Origin: DASYPQ01 sp046155895
GTDB taxonomy: Bacteria > Planctomycetota > UBA1135 > GCA-002686595
Assembly: GCA_046155895.1 (NCBI GenBank)
Contig: JBJXFB010000150.1
Location: 1-64,000, forward strand
Direction of reading: 5' to 3'
DNA length: 64,000 nt
Both the position numbers and the translations under genes were made by a program. Below, piece after piece: positions 35,721 to 44,119 of this stretch (positions within the stretch are counted from its first letter, which is position 1; every line of letters begins with the position of its first letter). The notes below the pieces were generated by a model. The model was not told where the DNA came from. It searched no databases and saw only the letters and a program-made list of their open reading frames with translations.

Positions 35721-37803
35721 GATCTCTCTCGACACGCTACCCCAGGCGGTGGGCTCCGCCCAGGTCTTCGTCCGCGACCTGGCCGTGATCCTCGGCGTCG
35801 CCGCGGCGACGACCGTGTTGTGCCACTGGCTGCGCCAGCCGCTCGTCCTGGGCTACCTCGTCGCGGGCGTGATCGTCGGCCCGCACTTCACTCCCGCGCT
35901 CGTCGCCGACGAGGAGACGCTGCACGCGATCTCGGGCCTGGGCGTGATCCTGATCCTTTTCGGCCTCGGCCTCGAGTTCAACTTCGCCCGGCTGGTCGAG
36001 CTCGGTCTGCGTCCCGCGTTCATCGCCGTCGTCGAGATGGGCCTGATGTTGTGGCTCGGCTTCAGCGCCGGCCGCGTTCTGGGATGGAGCCACCGCGAGA
36101 GCCTCTTCGCCGGCGCGTGCGTGTGCGTCTCGAGCACGGCGATCATCCAGAAGGAGTTCACCGACCAGGGCGTCGACCGCCCGCTCCGATCCGTCGTCTT
36201 CGGGACGCTCGTGTACGAGGACCTCGTCGGCTTCGTGCTGCTCGCGGCGCTGACCGCCCTTTCGGTGGGTCAGGAGATGGACGCCGCCGTCATCGGCGAG
36301 GCCTCCGTGCGTCTCCTCGTCTTCCTCGCGGTGATGATCACGGCCGGATTCCTGATCGTGCCTCGCGCCGTGCGCGGCCTCCTGCGGCTGCGCAGGCGCG
36401 AGACCCTGGTCGTCGCGACCGTCGGGCTGTGCTTCGCGATGGCGCTGGCTTCCGAGCGGGCCGGGTATTCCGCGGCGCTGGGCGCCTTCCTGGCGGGATG
36501 CCTCGTCTCGGAGTCCGGCCACGGCGAGCTCGTCGAGCGCCTGGTCCAGCCGCTCCGGGACGTGTTCGGCGCCGTGTTCTTCGTCTCGGTGGGGACGCTC
36601 ATCGATCCGACGATGCTGGCCGGTCACTGGGGTGTCGTGCTGCTCTTGTCGGCGGTCGTGGTCGCCGGCAAGGTGATCGGCATCTCGGTCGCGACCTTCC
36701 TCACGGGACGCGACGCGCAGACGTCGATGCGCGCGGGCATGAGCATGGCGCAGATCGGGGAGTTCTCGTTCCTCTTCGCCGCCCTCGGAGTCACCAGCGG
36801 GGCGACGGGCAGCTTCTTCTATCCCGTGATCGTCGGCGTCTCCTCGATCACGGCCTTCGGCTCGCCGCTCCTGATCCGGCACTCGACGCGGTTCGCGCTG
36901 TGGCTGGACGGCCGGCTGCCTCGTCCGCTGCGGACTTTCGTCCCGCTCTACGCGGCCTGGCTCGAGGACCTGCGCTCCCGCGGCAGCCAGGACCCGCGCT
37001 GGGCGGAAGTGCGGGGAGCGATCCGGGTGATCCTGCTCGACTCGATCCTCGTCGTCGCGATCATCGCCGCCACGTCCCTCTCGAGCGAGCGCCTCGGAGG
37101 CATGCTCGGCCAGGCGACCGGAACCACGCCGCGCGTCGCGGGCCTGCTCGTCCTGCTCGGTTTCGCCCTGCTCTGCCCGTGGCCGGTGTACGGGATCCTC
37201 CGCGCCGCTCGACGCCTCGCGCAGGCCTCCTCCGAGATCGTGCTGCCGCCCTCGGGACCGGGCGGAGGCGTCGACACCGGAGCGGCGCCCCGCCGCACGC
37301 TCCTCGTCGGCATCCAGATCGCGATCGTCCTGTGCGTCGGGATCCCGCTGCTCGCGATCACGGATCCCTTCCTTCCCGGGATCCCGGTGATCGGTCTGCT
37401 GTTGCTCCTGATCGTGCTGGCGCTGTCATGGTCGTTCTGGCGGCGGGCCGAGGATCTCCAGGGACACGTGCGCGCCGGCGCTGAGATCATCGCCGAGGCA
37501 CTGGGGCGTGCCTCCCGGAGCGAGCGTTCGGTGTCGATGGGGGATGTCCAGGCTCTCCTCCCGGGCCTGGGCGACATCTCGTCCTTCAGGGTGAGCGAGG
37601 GCAGTCCCGCCGTGGGCCGATCGCTTTCCGAGCTCGACCTGCGCGGCCTGACGGGCGCGACGGTCGTCGCGATCTCCCGCGAAGGCGGGAGCGTCCTCAT
37701 GCCGGACGGCACCGAGCGGTTGCAGGCGGGCGACATGCTCGGGATCACGGGCAGCCATGCGGCCTGCGACGAGGCGCGCAAGGTGCTCGGGGAACGCGGC
37801 TAG
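35719..37803 (+). CDS. CPA2-family monovalent cation:proton antiporter with cytoplasmic RCK-C domain
   Basis: 694 residues. About 12-13 membrane segments to residue about 400 form the Kef/CPA2 transporter core: YLVAGVIVGPHFTPAL, LGVILILFGLGLEFNF, VCVSSTAIIQKEF (unwound-helix region), TLVYEDLVGFVLL and GMSMAQIGEFSFLFAALG. Two more membrane segments near 435-490 and a pair near 530-570 follow, then a TrkA_C/RCK-C domain (ISSFRVSEGSPAVGRSLSEL to DMLGITG). There is no NAD-binding RCK-N domain, so it is not a full KefB. It exchanges K+ or Na+ for H+ at the inner membrane. Confidence 0.9.
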   Translation: MISLDTLPQAVGSAQVFVRDLAVILGVAAATTVLCHWLRQPLVLGYLVAGVIVGPHFTPALVADEETLHAISGLGVILILFGLGLEFNFARLVELGLRPAFIAVVEMGLMLWLGFSAGRVLGWSHRESLFAGACVCVSSTAIIQKEFTDQGVDRPLRSVVFGTLVYEDLVGFVLLAALTALSVGQEMDAAVIGEASVRLLVFLAVMITAGFLIVPRAVRGLLRLRRRETLVVATVGLCFAMALASERAGYSAALGAFLAGCLVSESGHGELVERLVQPLRDVFGAVFFVSVGTLIDPTMLAGHWGVVLLLSAVVVAGKVIGISVATFLTGRDAQTSMRAGMSMAQIGEFSFLFAALGVTSGATGSFFYPVIVGVSSITAFGSPLLIRHSTRFALWLDGRLPRPLRTFVPLYAAWLEDLRSRGSQDPRWAEVRGAIRVILLDSILVVAIIAATSLSSERLGGMLGQATGTTPRVAGLLVLLGFALLCPWPVYGILRAARRLAQASSEIVLPPSGPGGGVDTGAAPRRTLLVGIQIAIVLCVGIPLLAITDPFLPGIPVIGLLLLLIVLALSWSFWRRAEDLQGHVRAGAEIIAEALGRASRSERSVSMGDVQALLPGLGDISSFRVSEGSPAVGRSLSELDLRGLTGATVVAISREGGSVLMPDGTERLQAGDMLGITGSHAACDEARKVLGERG

Positions 37804-37809
37804 CGGCAG

Positions 37810-38925
37810 TCACTTACCCCGGGCGGGGCTCGGGAGCGCGTAGTAGTAGGCCATCGATCGAGGCCCGAGAATGGACTCGATTTCCGCCGCGGACTCGAAG
37901 GGGACGCCATCGAGCGCGCGCGAGCGGCGCGAGACGCTTCCTCCCGGAGCCTCGGTGAGCCACTCGCCCACGAGGACGCCGGCTCCTTGCACGCGGGTTG
38001 CGGCGTGGAAGCGCATCGATCGCTCGTCCCAGGTCCACGGCATCGTGCGGACGATCCCGGCGACGTGGAGATCACCCGCCCCTCGTGCGTCGATCGAGAG
38101 ATCGAAGCGCTCCCGGTAGGGCATCACCAGGCGACAGACGAGCTCGATCTGCGTTCCCGGTCTCCCCGTCGGCTCGTCGATGCCGGCCGCGACTGCGAAG
38201 CCCTGGCTCTCGTGCGGTTCGGGGCCGTTCGGGCACGCGAAGAAGTCGCCGAGCGGGCACTCGACGGTCGTCTCGCCGTCGAAAACGAGGCGAAGGGTCG
38301 CACGGCGGAGCGCGAGCACGAGATCGGTCGCGTCGGCCCGCAGGTGGAGCCGGGTGATCGCTCGCGGGCCGGCGGAGTTCTTCGGATCGAGGCTCGTGAG
38401 GCCTCCCTCGGGGAGCTCCTCCGACAGCGAGAAGGTGAACGTGTCGGTCCCCGCGACGGCCTGGCGCGGGGCATCCTCCACGCCCTCGAGCGCAGCGCGA
38501 GTCGCGCTCACGACCGAGGTGCCGGCGGGGTACGCGCGGTACTCGATGGCGCAGCTCTCGGGGCTCGTTCCGTCCGCCGTGACGCGGCAGCGCGCGGCGA
38601 AGGGGATCGGGAGATCGAGGATCCATCCCTTCTCCGTCGCTCGCGCGAGGACCGGCTCCTCCGCGCCGTCGATCCGGATCCTGATCGTCCCCGCCGCGCC
38701 GCGCGTCTCGATCCGCACCAGGGCTCCGGGGCCCTCGAGTTCGGCGATCGCGGTTTCCCCGTGGTTCTCCTCCGACGGGCGAGACGCCGAGAGCCCGCGC
38801 AGGCGGTACGGCGGTTCGGCCAGCCGCGCCAGGCACGCCGGGTCGGCCTTCTCGGCGAGCAACCGACCGAGATCGACGGCCTGCGCGGAGGGTGACTGGA
38901 CGAGAAGGAGGGCGAACGCGTGCAA
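37810..38925 (-). CDS. Secreted DUF2961 family protein
   Basis: 371 residues from a TTG at 38925 with a short signal-like start (MHAFALLLVQSPSAQA). DUF2961 features are clear: RLVFDGETTVECPLGDFFACP near 213-235 and VCRLVMPYRERFDLSI near 265, preceded by IRIRIDGAEEP-type beta strands. The domain is thought to be a carbohydrate-active double jelly roll, but the reaction is not certain to me. It is shorter than usual family members. The gene is divergent from the aminotransferase with a shared -10 region, and it ends 6 nt from the convergent antiporter stop. Confidence 0.78.
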   Translation of the reverse strand: MHAFALLLVQSPSAQAVDLGRLLAEKADPACLARLAEPPYRLRGLSASRPSEENHGETAIAELEGPGALVRIETRGAAGTIRIRIDGAEEPVLARATEKGWILDLPIPFAARCRVTADGTSPESCAIEYRAYPAGTSVVSATRAALEGVEDAPRQAVAGTDTFTFSLSEELPEGGLTSLDPKNSAGPRAITRLHLRADATDLVLALRRATLRLVFDGETTVECPLGDFFACPNGPEPHESQGFAVAAGIDEPTGRPGTQIELVCRLVMPYRERFDLSIDARGAGDLHVAGIVRTMPWTWDERSMRFHAATRVQGAGVLVGEWLTEAPGGSVSRRSRALDGVPFESAAEIESILGPRSMAYYYALPSPARGK

Positions 38926-38933
38926 TCCAGGGA

Positions 38934-38940
38934 TAGGCTA
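38934..38940. promoter_or_regulatory. Overlapping divergent -10 boxes
   Basis: TAGGCT on the plus strand (38934-38939) and TAGCCT on the minus strand (38935-38940) overlap within the near-palindrome GATAGGCTATC. The minus box is 9 nt before the DUF2961 TTG; the plus box is 25 nt before the aminotransferase ATG. Neither has a convincing -35. Confidence 0.35.
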
Positions 38941-38964
38941 TCGCCACCCGGGTACCACGCCAGC

Positions 38965-40134
38965 ATGGAACGCCATCCCTCGCCTCGACCCTCGCGACGA
39001 CTTGGAGATCTCGTCCAATCCGACATCCGCCGGATGACGCGGGAGTGCGAGAAGGTCGGCGGGATCAATCTCGGGCAGGGCATCTGCGACCTGCCGACTC
39101 CGCCGCTCGTCCGCGAAGGCGCGATCGCCGCGATCCGCGCGAACCGCAGCACGTACTCCTTTCCCGAGGGTGACCTCTCGCTCCGCCGCGAGATCGGCAA
39201 GAAGCTCGACCGGCAGAACGGGATCCGAGCCGACCCGGCCACGGAGATCGTCGTGACCGTCGGCGCGACCGGCGCCTTCGCCGCGGCCGTGCACGCGCTC
39301 CTCGACCCGGGCGACGGGATCCTGCTGTTCGAGCCCTACTACGGCTACCACCTGAACGCCGCGCTCCTGGCCGGGCTCGAGCCGCACTTCCTCGCCCTCG
39401 AGGAGCCTGATTTCGCTCTCCGCGAGGCCGCGCTGCGCGCCGCGATACGACCGAACACGCGCGCCGTCGTCGTCTGCACCCCCTCGAACCCGAGCGGGAA
39501 GATGTTCGACCGCTCCGAGCTCGAGATCCTGGCGCGCGTCGCCCGCGAACGCGGGCTGCTCGTGATCACCGACGAGATCTACGAGCACATCCGCTACGAC
39601 GGGCGCGAGCACGTTTCGCCGGCGACCGTCGCCGACCTCCGCGAGCGCACCGTGACGATCATGGGGCTCTCGAAGACGTTCAGCATCACCGGCGGGAGGC
39701 TCGGCTACGCCGTCGCGCCCCAGGAGCTGGCGCGCGCGATCACTCTTGCGCACGACCTTTTCTACGTGTGCGCGCCGACGCCGCTCCAGCACGGCGCGGC
39801 GGAGGGCTTCCGCGCCCCCGAGAGCTTCTTCGAGGAGCTCGCCGCGGCCTACGGCCGCAAGCGCGAGGCGATCTGCGCGGCCCTTTCGGCTGGCGGCCTC
39901 GCGCCGATCGTCCCGCAGGGCGCCTACTACGTCCTCGCGGACGTGTCGGCCCTCGGCTTCACCTCCGCACGCGCGGCCGCGTCGGCGCTGCTCGCCAAAG
40001 CGGGGGTCGCGACCATCCCGGGAACGGCCTTCTTCCGCGGCGCGGGGGGAGAGCGCTTCGTGCGTGTCTGCTACGCGAAGGAGGACGATGTCCTGGCCGA
40101 GGCCTGCGGTCGATTGCGGAGGTTCCGGCGATGA
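38965..40134 (+). CDS. Class I/II PLP-dependent aminotransferase
   Basis: 389 residues from the ATG at 38965. It is a fold-type I AspC-like enzyme: INLGQGICDLPTPP, the TYSFPEGDLSLRREI block, VTVGATGAFAAAV, CTPSNPSGKMF, VITDEIYEHIRYDG and GLSKTFSITGGRLGY with PLP-binding Lys237, then C-terminal GERFVRVCYAKED with the substrate-carboxylate Arg. The kynurenine/aspartate aminotransferase group is closest. Its stop overlaps the ATG of egtD (ATGA), so its substrate may relate to histidine betaine metabolism, but this is only a guess from context. Confidence 0.88.
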   Translation: MERHPSPRPSRRLGDLVQSDIRRMTRECEKVGGINLGQGICDLPTPPLVREGAIAAIRANRSTYSFPEGDLSLRREIGKKLDRQNGIRADPATEIVVTVGATGAFAAAVHALLDPGDGILLFEPYYGYHLNAALLAGLEPHFLALEEPDFALREAALRAAIRPNTRAVVVCTPSNPSGKMFDRSELEILARVARERGLLVITDEIYEHIRYDGREHVSPATVADLRERTVTIMGLSKTFSITGGRLGYAVAPQELARAITLAHDLFYVCAPTPLQHGAAEGFRAPESFFEELAAAYGRKREAICAALSAGGLAPIVPQGAYYVLADVSALGFTSARAAASALLAKAGVATIPGTAFFRGAGGERFVRVCYAKEDDVLAEACGRLRRFRR

Positions 40135-41126
40135 GCCCACGCGCGAGCGACCGGTTCCAGCTCCAGGTGAGCGAGACCGTCTCGGACGCGCGCGATCTCG
40201 CGCGGGAGATCGAGGAGGGGATGCGATCGACGCCCAAGCGCATCCCGTGCCGCTTCTTCTACGACGAGACCGGTTCGAAGCTCTTCGAGGAGATCTGCGC
40301 GCAGCCGGAGTACTACCTCACCCGCGCCGAGGACGAGATCCTCCTCCGGCGGGCCGGGGAGATCGCCGGGCGGGCTCCGGAGGGGTGCGATCTCGTCGAG
40401 CTGGGGAGCGGGGATGCACGCAAGACGCGCCGGCTGCTCTCCGCCCTGCTGGAGAGGCGGCCTTCACTCCGCTACGTGCCGATCGACATCTCGCGCTCCG
40501 CGCTCGAGAGGAGCGCGCGGAGCCTCCTCGCGGTCCACCCGGAGCTCTCGATCCACGGGATCGCGGCCGAGTACGAGCGGGGACTCGCGCTCCTGCGCGC
40601 GGCCTACTCGGGCCCGAAGCTCGTCCTCTGGCTCGGCTCGAACGTCGGAAACCTCGAGAGGGAGGCCGCCGCGAGCTTCCTTCGGGGGCTCGGGCTGCGC
40701 CGTGCCGCCGGCGACCGGCTGCTCATCGGTATCGACCTGCGCAAGTCTCGCGGCGTGCTCGAGCCGGCCTACGACGACGCGCGCGGCGTGACCGCGCGAT
40801 TCAACCGCAACCTCCTCGTCCGGCTGAACTCGGAGCTCGACGCGGAGTTCGATCCGGAGCGCTTCCGCCACGTGGCGTTCTACAACGAGGAGGCCGGCCG
40901 CATCGAGATGCACCTCGAGAGCGCGACCGACCAGGTCGTGCCGATCCGCAAGATCTCGCTCGACCTGCCGCTCCGCCGCGGCGAGCGCATCCACACGGAA
41001 TCCTCCTACAAGTACTCGCCCGAGGAGATCGAGGCTCTCGCGGCCGGGGCGGGGATGCGCGTCGAGTCCGTCTGGCTCGACTCGGAGGGGCGCTTCAGCC
41101 TGAACCTGTTCGCGCCCCTCGAGTGA
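40131..41126 (+). CDS. egtD: L-histidine N-alpha-methyltransferase EgtD-like
   Basis: 331 residues, ATG overlapping the aminotransferase stop (ATGA). EgtD/Methyltransf_33 family: N-terminal STPKRIPCRFFYDETGSKLF and EICAQPEYYLTRAE, SAM motif VELGSGDARKTRRLL near 85-100, WLGSNVGNLE near 163-172 with the substrate Asn, RFNRNLLVRLNSEL near 222, and IHTESSYKYSPEEI near 286-299 with the Glu/Ser pair used for histidine binding. The enzyme makes hercynine from histidine with three SAM. No egtB, egtC or egtE gene is in the window. Confidence 0.9.
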   Translation: MSPRASDRFQLQVSETVSDARDLAREIEEGMRSTPKRIPCRFFYDETGSKLFEEICAQPEYYLTRAEDEILLRRAGEIAGRAPEGCDLVELGSGDARKTRRLLSALLERRPSLRYVPIDISRSALERSARSLLAVHPELSIHGIAAEYERGLALLRAAYSGPKLVLWLGSNVGNLEREAAASFLRGLGLRRAAGDRLLIGIDLRKSRGVLEPAYDDARGVTARFNRNLLVRLNSELDAEFDPERFRHVAFYNEEAGRIEMHLESATDQVVPIRKISLDLPLRRGERIHTESSYKYSPEEIEALAAGAGMRVESVWLDSEGRFSLNLFAPLE

Positions 41127-41145
41127 GGACCGATGGGAACGAAGA

Positions 41146-41176
41146 GGCCCCCGCCGCGTGTCTCGTGGCGGGGGCC
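41146..41176. terminator. Strong bidirectional hairpin between egtD and the convergent gene
   Basis: GGCCCCCGCC (41146-41155) and GGCGGGGGCC (41167-41176) form a perfect 10-bp stem with an 11-nt loop, 20 nt past the egtD stop and 38 nt past the stop of the convergent gene. It is the clearest terminator candidate in the window, although no T tract follows. Confidence 0.6.
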
Positions 41177-41214
41177 CATCCGATCCCGATCCCCATCGTG
41201 TCGGGCTCGGAGTG

Positions 41215-41634
41215 CTATCCGGTTCGCCAGCTGCCGTTCACCCAGACCTGCGCGTCGCGGTATTCGTAGTGACCGGGCTGTTCGACCCTCTCGTAGTGCC
41301 CGCCCGAGATGCGTTCCCGGTAGACGCGGCCGCAGGAGTCGCGCCGCCACCCGTAGCGCGGCTCGATCCAGACCCTCTGGACGAAGCCAGGGACCCAGAC
41401 TCGTTCGCGCACGGTCCTGTAGTGACCGGGAACCCAGCGTGCGTGCCGATAGGGGGTCCGGTCGACCGGTGCGCAGGCTCGGGTCGCGCCCGGACCGTTC
41501 GAGTAGCCGACGGAGATCGCGCCGTGCTTCGAACTCTTGAAGAAGGAGATGCCGAATCCATCGGCTCTCGAGGCGGGGGCGAGGACGGCGAGGAGAGAGA
41601 GGCAAAGAGCGGGGAGCTTGATCCTGGAGAACAT
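41215..41634 (-). CDS. Small secreted Trp/Tyr/Arg-rich protein
   Basis: 139 residues. The ATG at 41634 has AGGAGGTG 3-4 nt upstream and gives a clean signal peptide (RIKLPALCLSLLAVLAPASRA). The mature chain is rich in aromatic residues and Arg, with repeated HYR/Y-VWV units: RWVPGHYRTVRERVWVPGF, VWIEPRYGWRRD, SGGHYERVEQPGHYEYRDAQ. One Cys occurs in the first third of the mature protein (RACAP) and one in DSCGR, possibly forming a disulfide. Proteins with WVPGHY repeats are common small envelope proteins, but I know no function. Confidence 0.75.
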   Translation of the reverse strand: MFSRIKLPALCLSLLAVLAPASRADGFGISFFKSSKHGAISVGYSNGPGATRACAPVDRTPYRHARWVPGHYRTVRERVWVPGFVQRVWIEPRYGWRRDSCGRVYRERISGGHYERVEQPGHYEYRDAQVWVNGSWRTG

Positions 41635-41682
41635 GAGCACCTCCTGTTGGGACGCCGGCTGGGCGATCGACATCGGACCCAG

Positions 41683-41697
41683 GGCACATCCTGTGCC
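41683..41697. promoter_or_regulatory. Perfect 15-bp dyad in a divergent promoter region
   Basis: GGCACA and TGTGCC flank a 3-nt centre in the 163-bp region between two divergent genes (41634 minus, 41798 plus). It has the size and symmetry of a repressor or activator half-site pair. It is 49 nt from the minus start and 100 nt from the plus start. Confidence 0.35.
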
Positions 41698-41797
41698 ACC
41701 CATCCCGGCCGGAGATCCGCCGCAGCGCGTGGACGGCTCTGTCCTGCGCGGCAGCCAGGGTGAACCCGCTGGGGGACGCGGGTAGGCTGACCGGGTC

Positions 41798-42427
41798 ATG
41801 AGCCGCCTCCTCCTCGCGCTGCTCCTGGTCAGCTGCGAGGCTCCTGATCCGTCGGGCCGGGAGTCGAGCCGAGGCCTCGAACCACCCGCGGGCTCCGCCG
41901 CGCCGCTCTCGATCGAAGCCCAAGCGAGGGAGTACGCGGTCGCGAGCCGTCCGGGAACCGCGCACCAGGCCCTCGAGCCCCTCGTCGGGGACTGGGATGT
42001 CGCGCTCTCGGCCATCGCTTCCGACGGAACCGAATCGGATCCCTACCGCGGTCGGGCTACGCTCGCCTGGACCCTCGGCCGGCGATTCCTGCGCTGGGAC
42101 GCGAGCGTCTCGTTCGGCGAGACCCTCGGCACGACGACCGGCTTCGTCGGCTTCAACACGCGCACGCGCGAGTATCAGCTCATGATGGTCTCGGACCTCG
42201 CGACGGGGATGGAGATCGCGCGCGGGACCGGCGAGATCCGCGGCTCCGGGATCGTGTTCGAGATCGAGCAGGTCGATCCGGCCAGCGGAAACCGGCTGAT
42301 CGCCCGGAGTCGGCTCCGGACGGTCTCCCCCGACCACTTCGTGCTCGAGCAACTCGAGCCGACCGGGTCCGGGAGGGACCGCGTCACGCGCCTCTGGAAC
42401 TACCGCCGGGCCGCGCCTACGCGCTGA
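41798..42427 (+). CDS. DUF1579 family lipoprotein (copy 3)
   Basis: 209 residues with a lipoprotein signal (MSRLLLALLLVSC, Cys13) and a Pro/Ser/Arg-rich linker. DUF1579 hallmarks: ALEPLVGDWDVALS near 58, LGRRFLRWDASVSFG, GFVGFNTRTREYQLMMVSDL and a C-terminal RVTRLWNYRR. A TAGGCT box (41783-41788) lies 9 nt before the ATG, with no Shine-Dalgarno. Its 3' end overlaps the convergent ABC permease gene by 11 bp. Confidence 0.85.
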   Translation: MSRLLLALLLVSCEAPDPSGRESSRGLEPPAGSAAPLSIEAQAREYAVASRPGTAHQALEPLVGDWDVALSAIASDGTESDPYRGRATLAWTLGRRFLRWDASVSFGETLGTTTGFVGFNTRTREYQLMMVSDLATGMEIARGTGEIRGSGIVFEIEQVDPASGNRLIARSRLRTVSPDHFVLEQLEPTGSGRDRVTRLWNYRRAAPTR

Positions 42428-43193
42428 GGACGAACTCGCGCCGCGCGATCCGCCAGCTCGCGAGGAGGAGGGTCGCGCCGATCCACGCCAGCGCCGTGAC
42501 GACCGGCGACGTCGAGAATCGGTGCAAGTCGAAGCCGGGTACCTCCTGCCACGCCGCCGAGCCGTTCACGGCGACGACGCTGCGCAGGTAGTACTGGACG
42601 GTGAGCGCTGCGTTTTGCCCCGGGAGGTTGGCGAGGAATCCCTCGATCGCGAAGGCGTAGCCGAGACCGACGATCATCGGGTGCCGGAAGAAGACGCCCG
42701 CGGCCGCGAACAGCGCCGAGTAGACGGCGCCGCCGAGCACGGCGGCCGCGAGCAGAGGGCCGAGGATCCCCTGGGCCGCGTCGGGACCCGGGACCGCCGA
42801 CCGGCTCGCGAGAGTCACCGTGAGGAAGGCGGAGAGGGCGAGCAGCGTCGAGACGAGAACGAGCGCGGCCGACCAGCGCCCCAGCAGGACGGCGGGACGC
42901 GGGACCGGGCGGGAGAAGAGGTAGCTGATCGTCCGGTCCTCGATCTCCTCGGTGACCACGGCGGAGCCCGTGACCAGCGCGATCAGCGGGACGCATACTT
43001 GCAAGAGGAGGAGCCACCCGAGATGCGTCGCGATCTCGGCGCCCGTCAGCCTGGGGTTCGAGTACGTGACGATCCAGGCGATCACCGGCGGGATGGCGGC
43101 GAGCGCGAGGCATGCGAGCGCGCGGCGGCTCCACCACACGCGCCGCACGTGCGCGCGGAAGAGGAGTCCGGTCGATGCGAGCAGTCCGGGCAT
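42417..43193 (-). CDS. ABC-2 type permease (second pair)
   Basis: 258 residues and about six membrane helices: ACLALAAIPPVIAWIVTY, LLLLQVCVPLIALVTGSAVV, LVLVSTLLALSAFLTVTLA, LAAAVLGGAVYSALFAAAGV, MIVGLGYAFAIEGFL and VVTALAWIGATLLLAS. The cytoplasmic motif EEIEDRTISYLFSRPVPR after helix 2 is typical of ABC-2/NosY-like permeases. It is the last gene of the four-gene ATPase-permease-ATPase-permease operon, starting 2 nt after the ATPase stop. Direction is export; the substrate is unknown. Confidence 0.85.
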   Translation of the reverse strand: MPGLLASTGLLFRAHVRRVWWSRRALACLALAAIPPVIAWIVTYSNPRLTGAEIATHLGWLLLLQVCVPLIALVTGSAVVTEEIEDRTISYLFSRPVPRPAVLLGRWSAALVLVSTLLALSAFLTVTLASRSAVPGPDAAQGILGPLLAAAVLGGAVYSALFAAAGVFFRHPMIVGLGYAFAIEGFLANLPGQNAALTVQYYLRSVVAVNGSAAWQEVPGFDLHRFSTSPVVTALAWIGATLLLASWRIARREFVLSA

Positions 43194-43195
43194 GT

Positions 43196-44119
43196 TCAGG
43201 CGACGAGGTAGTCGAAGATCGCTTCGAGGCCCGCGTCCGGGGTCTCGAGGCTGCGGATTCCCGCGCGCGCCCGAGCGGCAGCGGCGGGGAGGGCGGACAG
43301 GAAGCCCTCGAAGTCGAAGGTCTCGACGGCGAGGGAGGCGCCGTCGGGCGAGACGCGCAGGGATTGCACTCCGGGCAGGTCCAGCACGCCGCGGGCCAGG
43401 GCGCGGACGTCTCTGGCCCGGATCTCGACCTTGCGCGGGTGTCGCGAGAGCAGCGCGCGGATCTCGGAGACTTCGCCTTGCGCGAGCACCCGCCCTCGGT
43501 GCAGGAGCAGCACGTTGCGCGTCAGCTCCTCGACCTCGTGCAGGACGTGGCTCGACACGAGGATCGAAGTCCCCTCGCGCGCGAGGTGGAGCAGGAGCTC
43601 CACGATCCCGCGGCGCGCGATCGGATCGAGGCCCGTCAGGGGCTCGTCCAGAACGAGGAATCCCGGATCGTGCGCGATCGCCTGGGCGATCTTCGTCCGC
43701 TGGCGCATGCCGCGCGAATAGCCGCGCGTCTGCCGCTCCATGGCGCCAGCGAGTCCGACGCGCTCCATCGCGCGCCCCGCACGATCCCGGGCTTCCCGCG
43801 CGGAGTAGCCCGACAGCCGCAGGAGGAAGGCGACGAAGGCGACGCCGGACATCTCGCCGTAGAGCGCGTCCTGCTGCGGGCAGAATCCCATCTCCGCGAA
43901 GTGGGCGCGGTTCGCGAAGGGGTCGCGGCCGAGGACCTCGATCGAGCCGCGCGAGGGCCGGATCTCGCCCGCGACGAGCTTGAGGAAGGTCGACTTGCCC
44001 GCGCCGTTCGGCCCCAGCAGCCCGACGACGCCGGGCTCGAGGTCGAGCGACACGTCGACCAGGCCGACGACGGCCCCGTACCAGCGCGAGAGGTCGCGCG
44101 CGACGATCCAGGAGCTCAC
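43196..44119 (-). CDS. ABC transporter ATPase (second pair)
   Basis: 307 residues from a GTG overlapping the stop of the upstream permease (GTGA). Walker A is LLGPNGAGKSTFLK near 36, Q-loop MGFCPQQDALYGEMSG near 78, signature GYSRGMRQRTKIAQAI near 131, Walker B FLVLDEPLTGLDP near 151 and H-loop VSSHVLHEVE near 185. A C-terminal regulatory extension (about 210-307) is typical of CcmA/drug-export ATPases of ABC-2 systems. The signature sequence starts YSRGM instead of LSGGQ, as in many of this group. Confidence 0.9.
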   Translation of the reverse strand: MSSWIVARDLSRWYGAVVGLVDVSLDLEPGVVGLLGPNGAGKSTFLKLVAGEIRPSRGSIEVLGRDPFANRAHFAEMGFCPQQDALYGEMSGVAFVAFLLRLSGYSAREARDRAGRAMERVGLAGAMERQTRGYSRGMRQRTKIAQAIAHDPGFLVLDEPLTGLDPIARRGIVELLLHLAREGTSILVSSHVLHEVEELTRNVLLLHRGRVLAQGEVSEIRALLSRHPRKVEIRARDVRALARGVLDLPGVQSLRVSPDGASLAVETFDFEGFLSALPAAAARARAGIRSLETPDAGLEAIFDYLVA

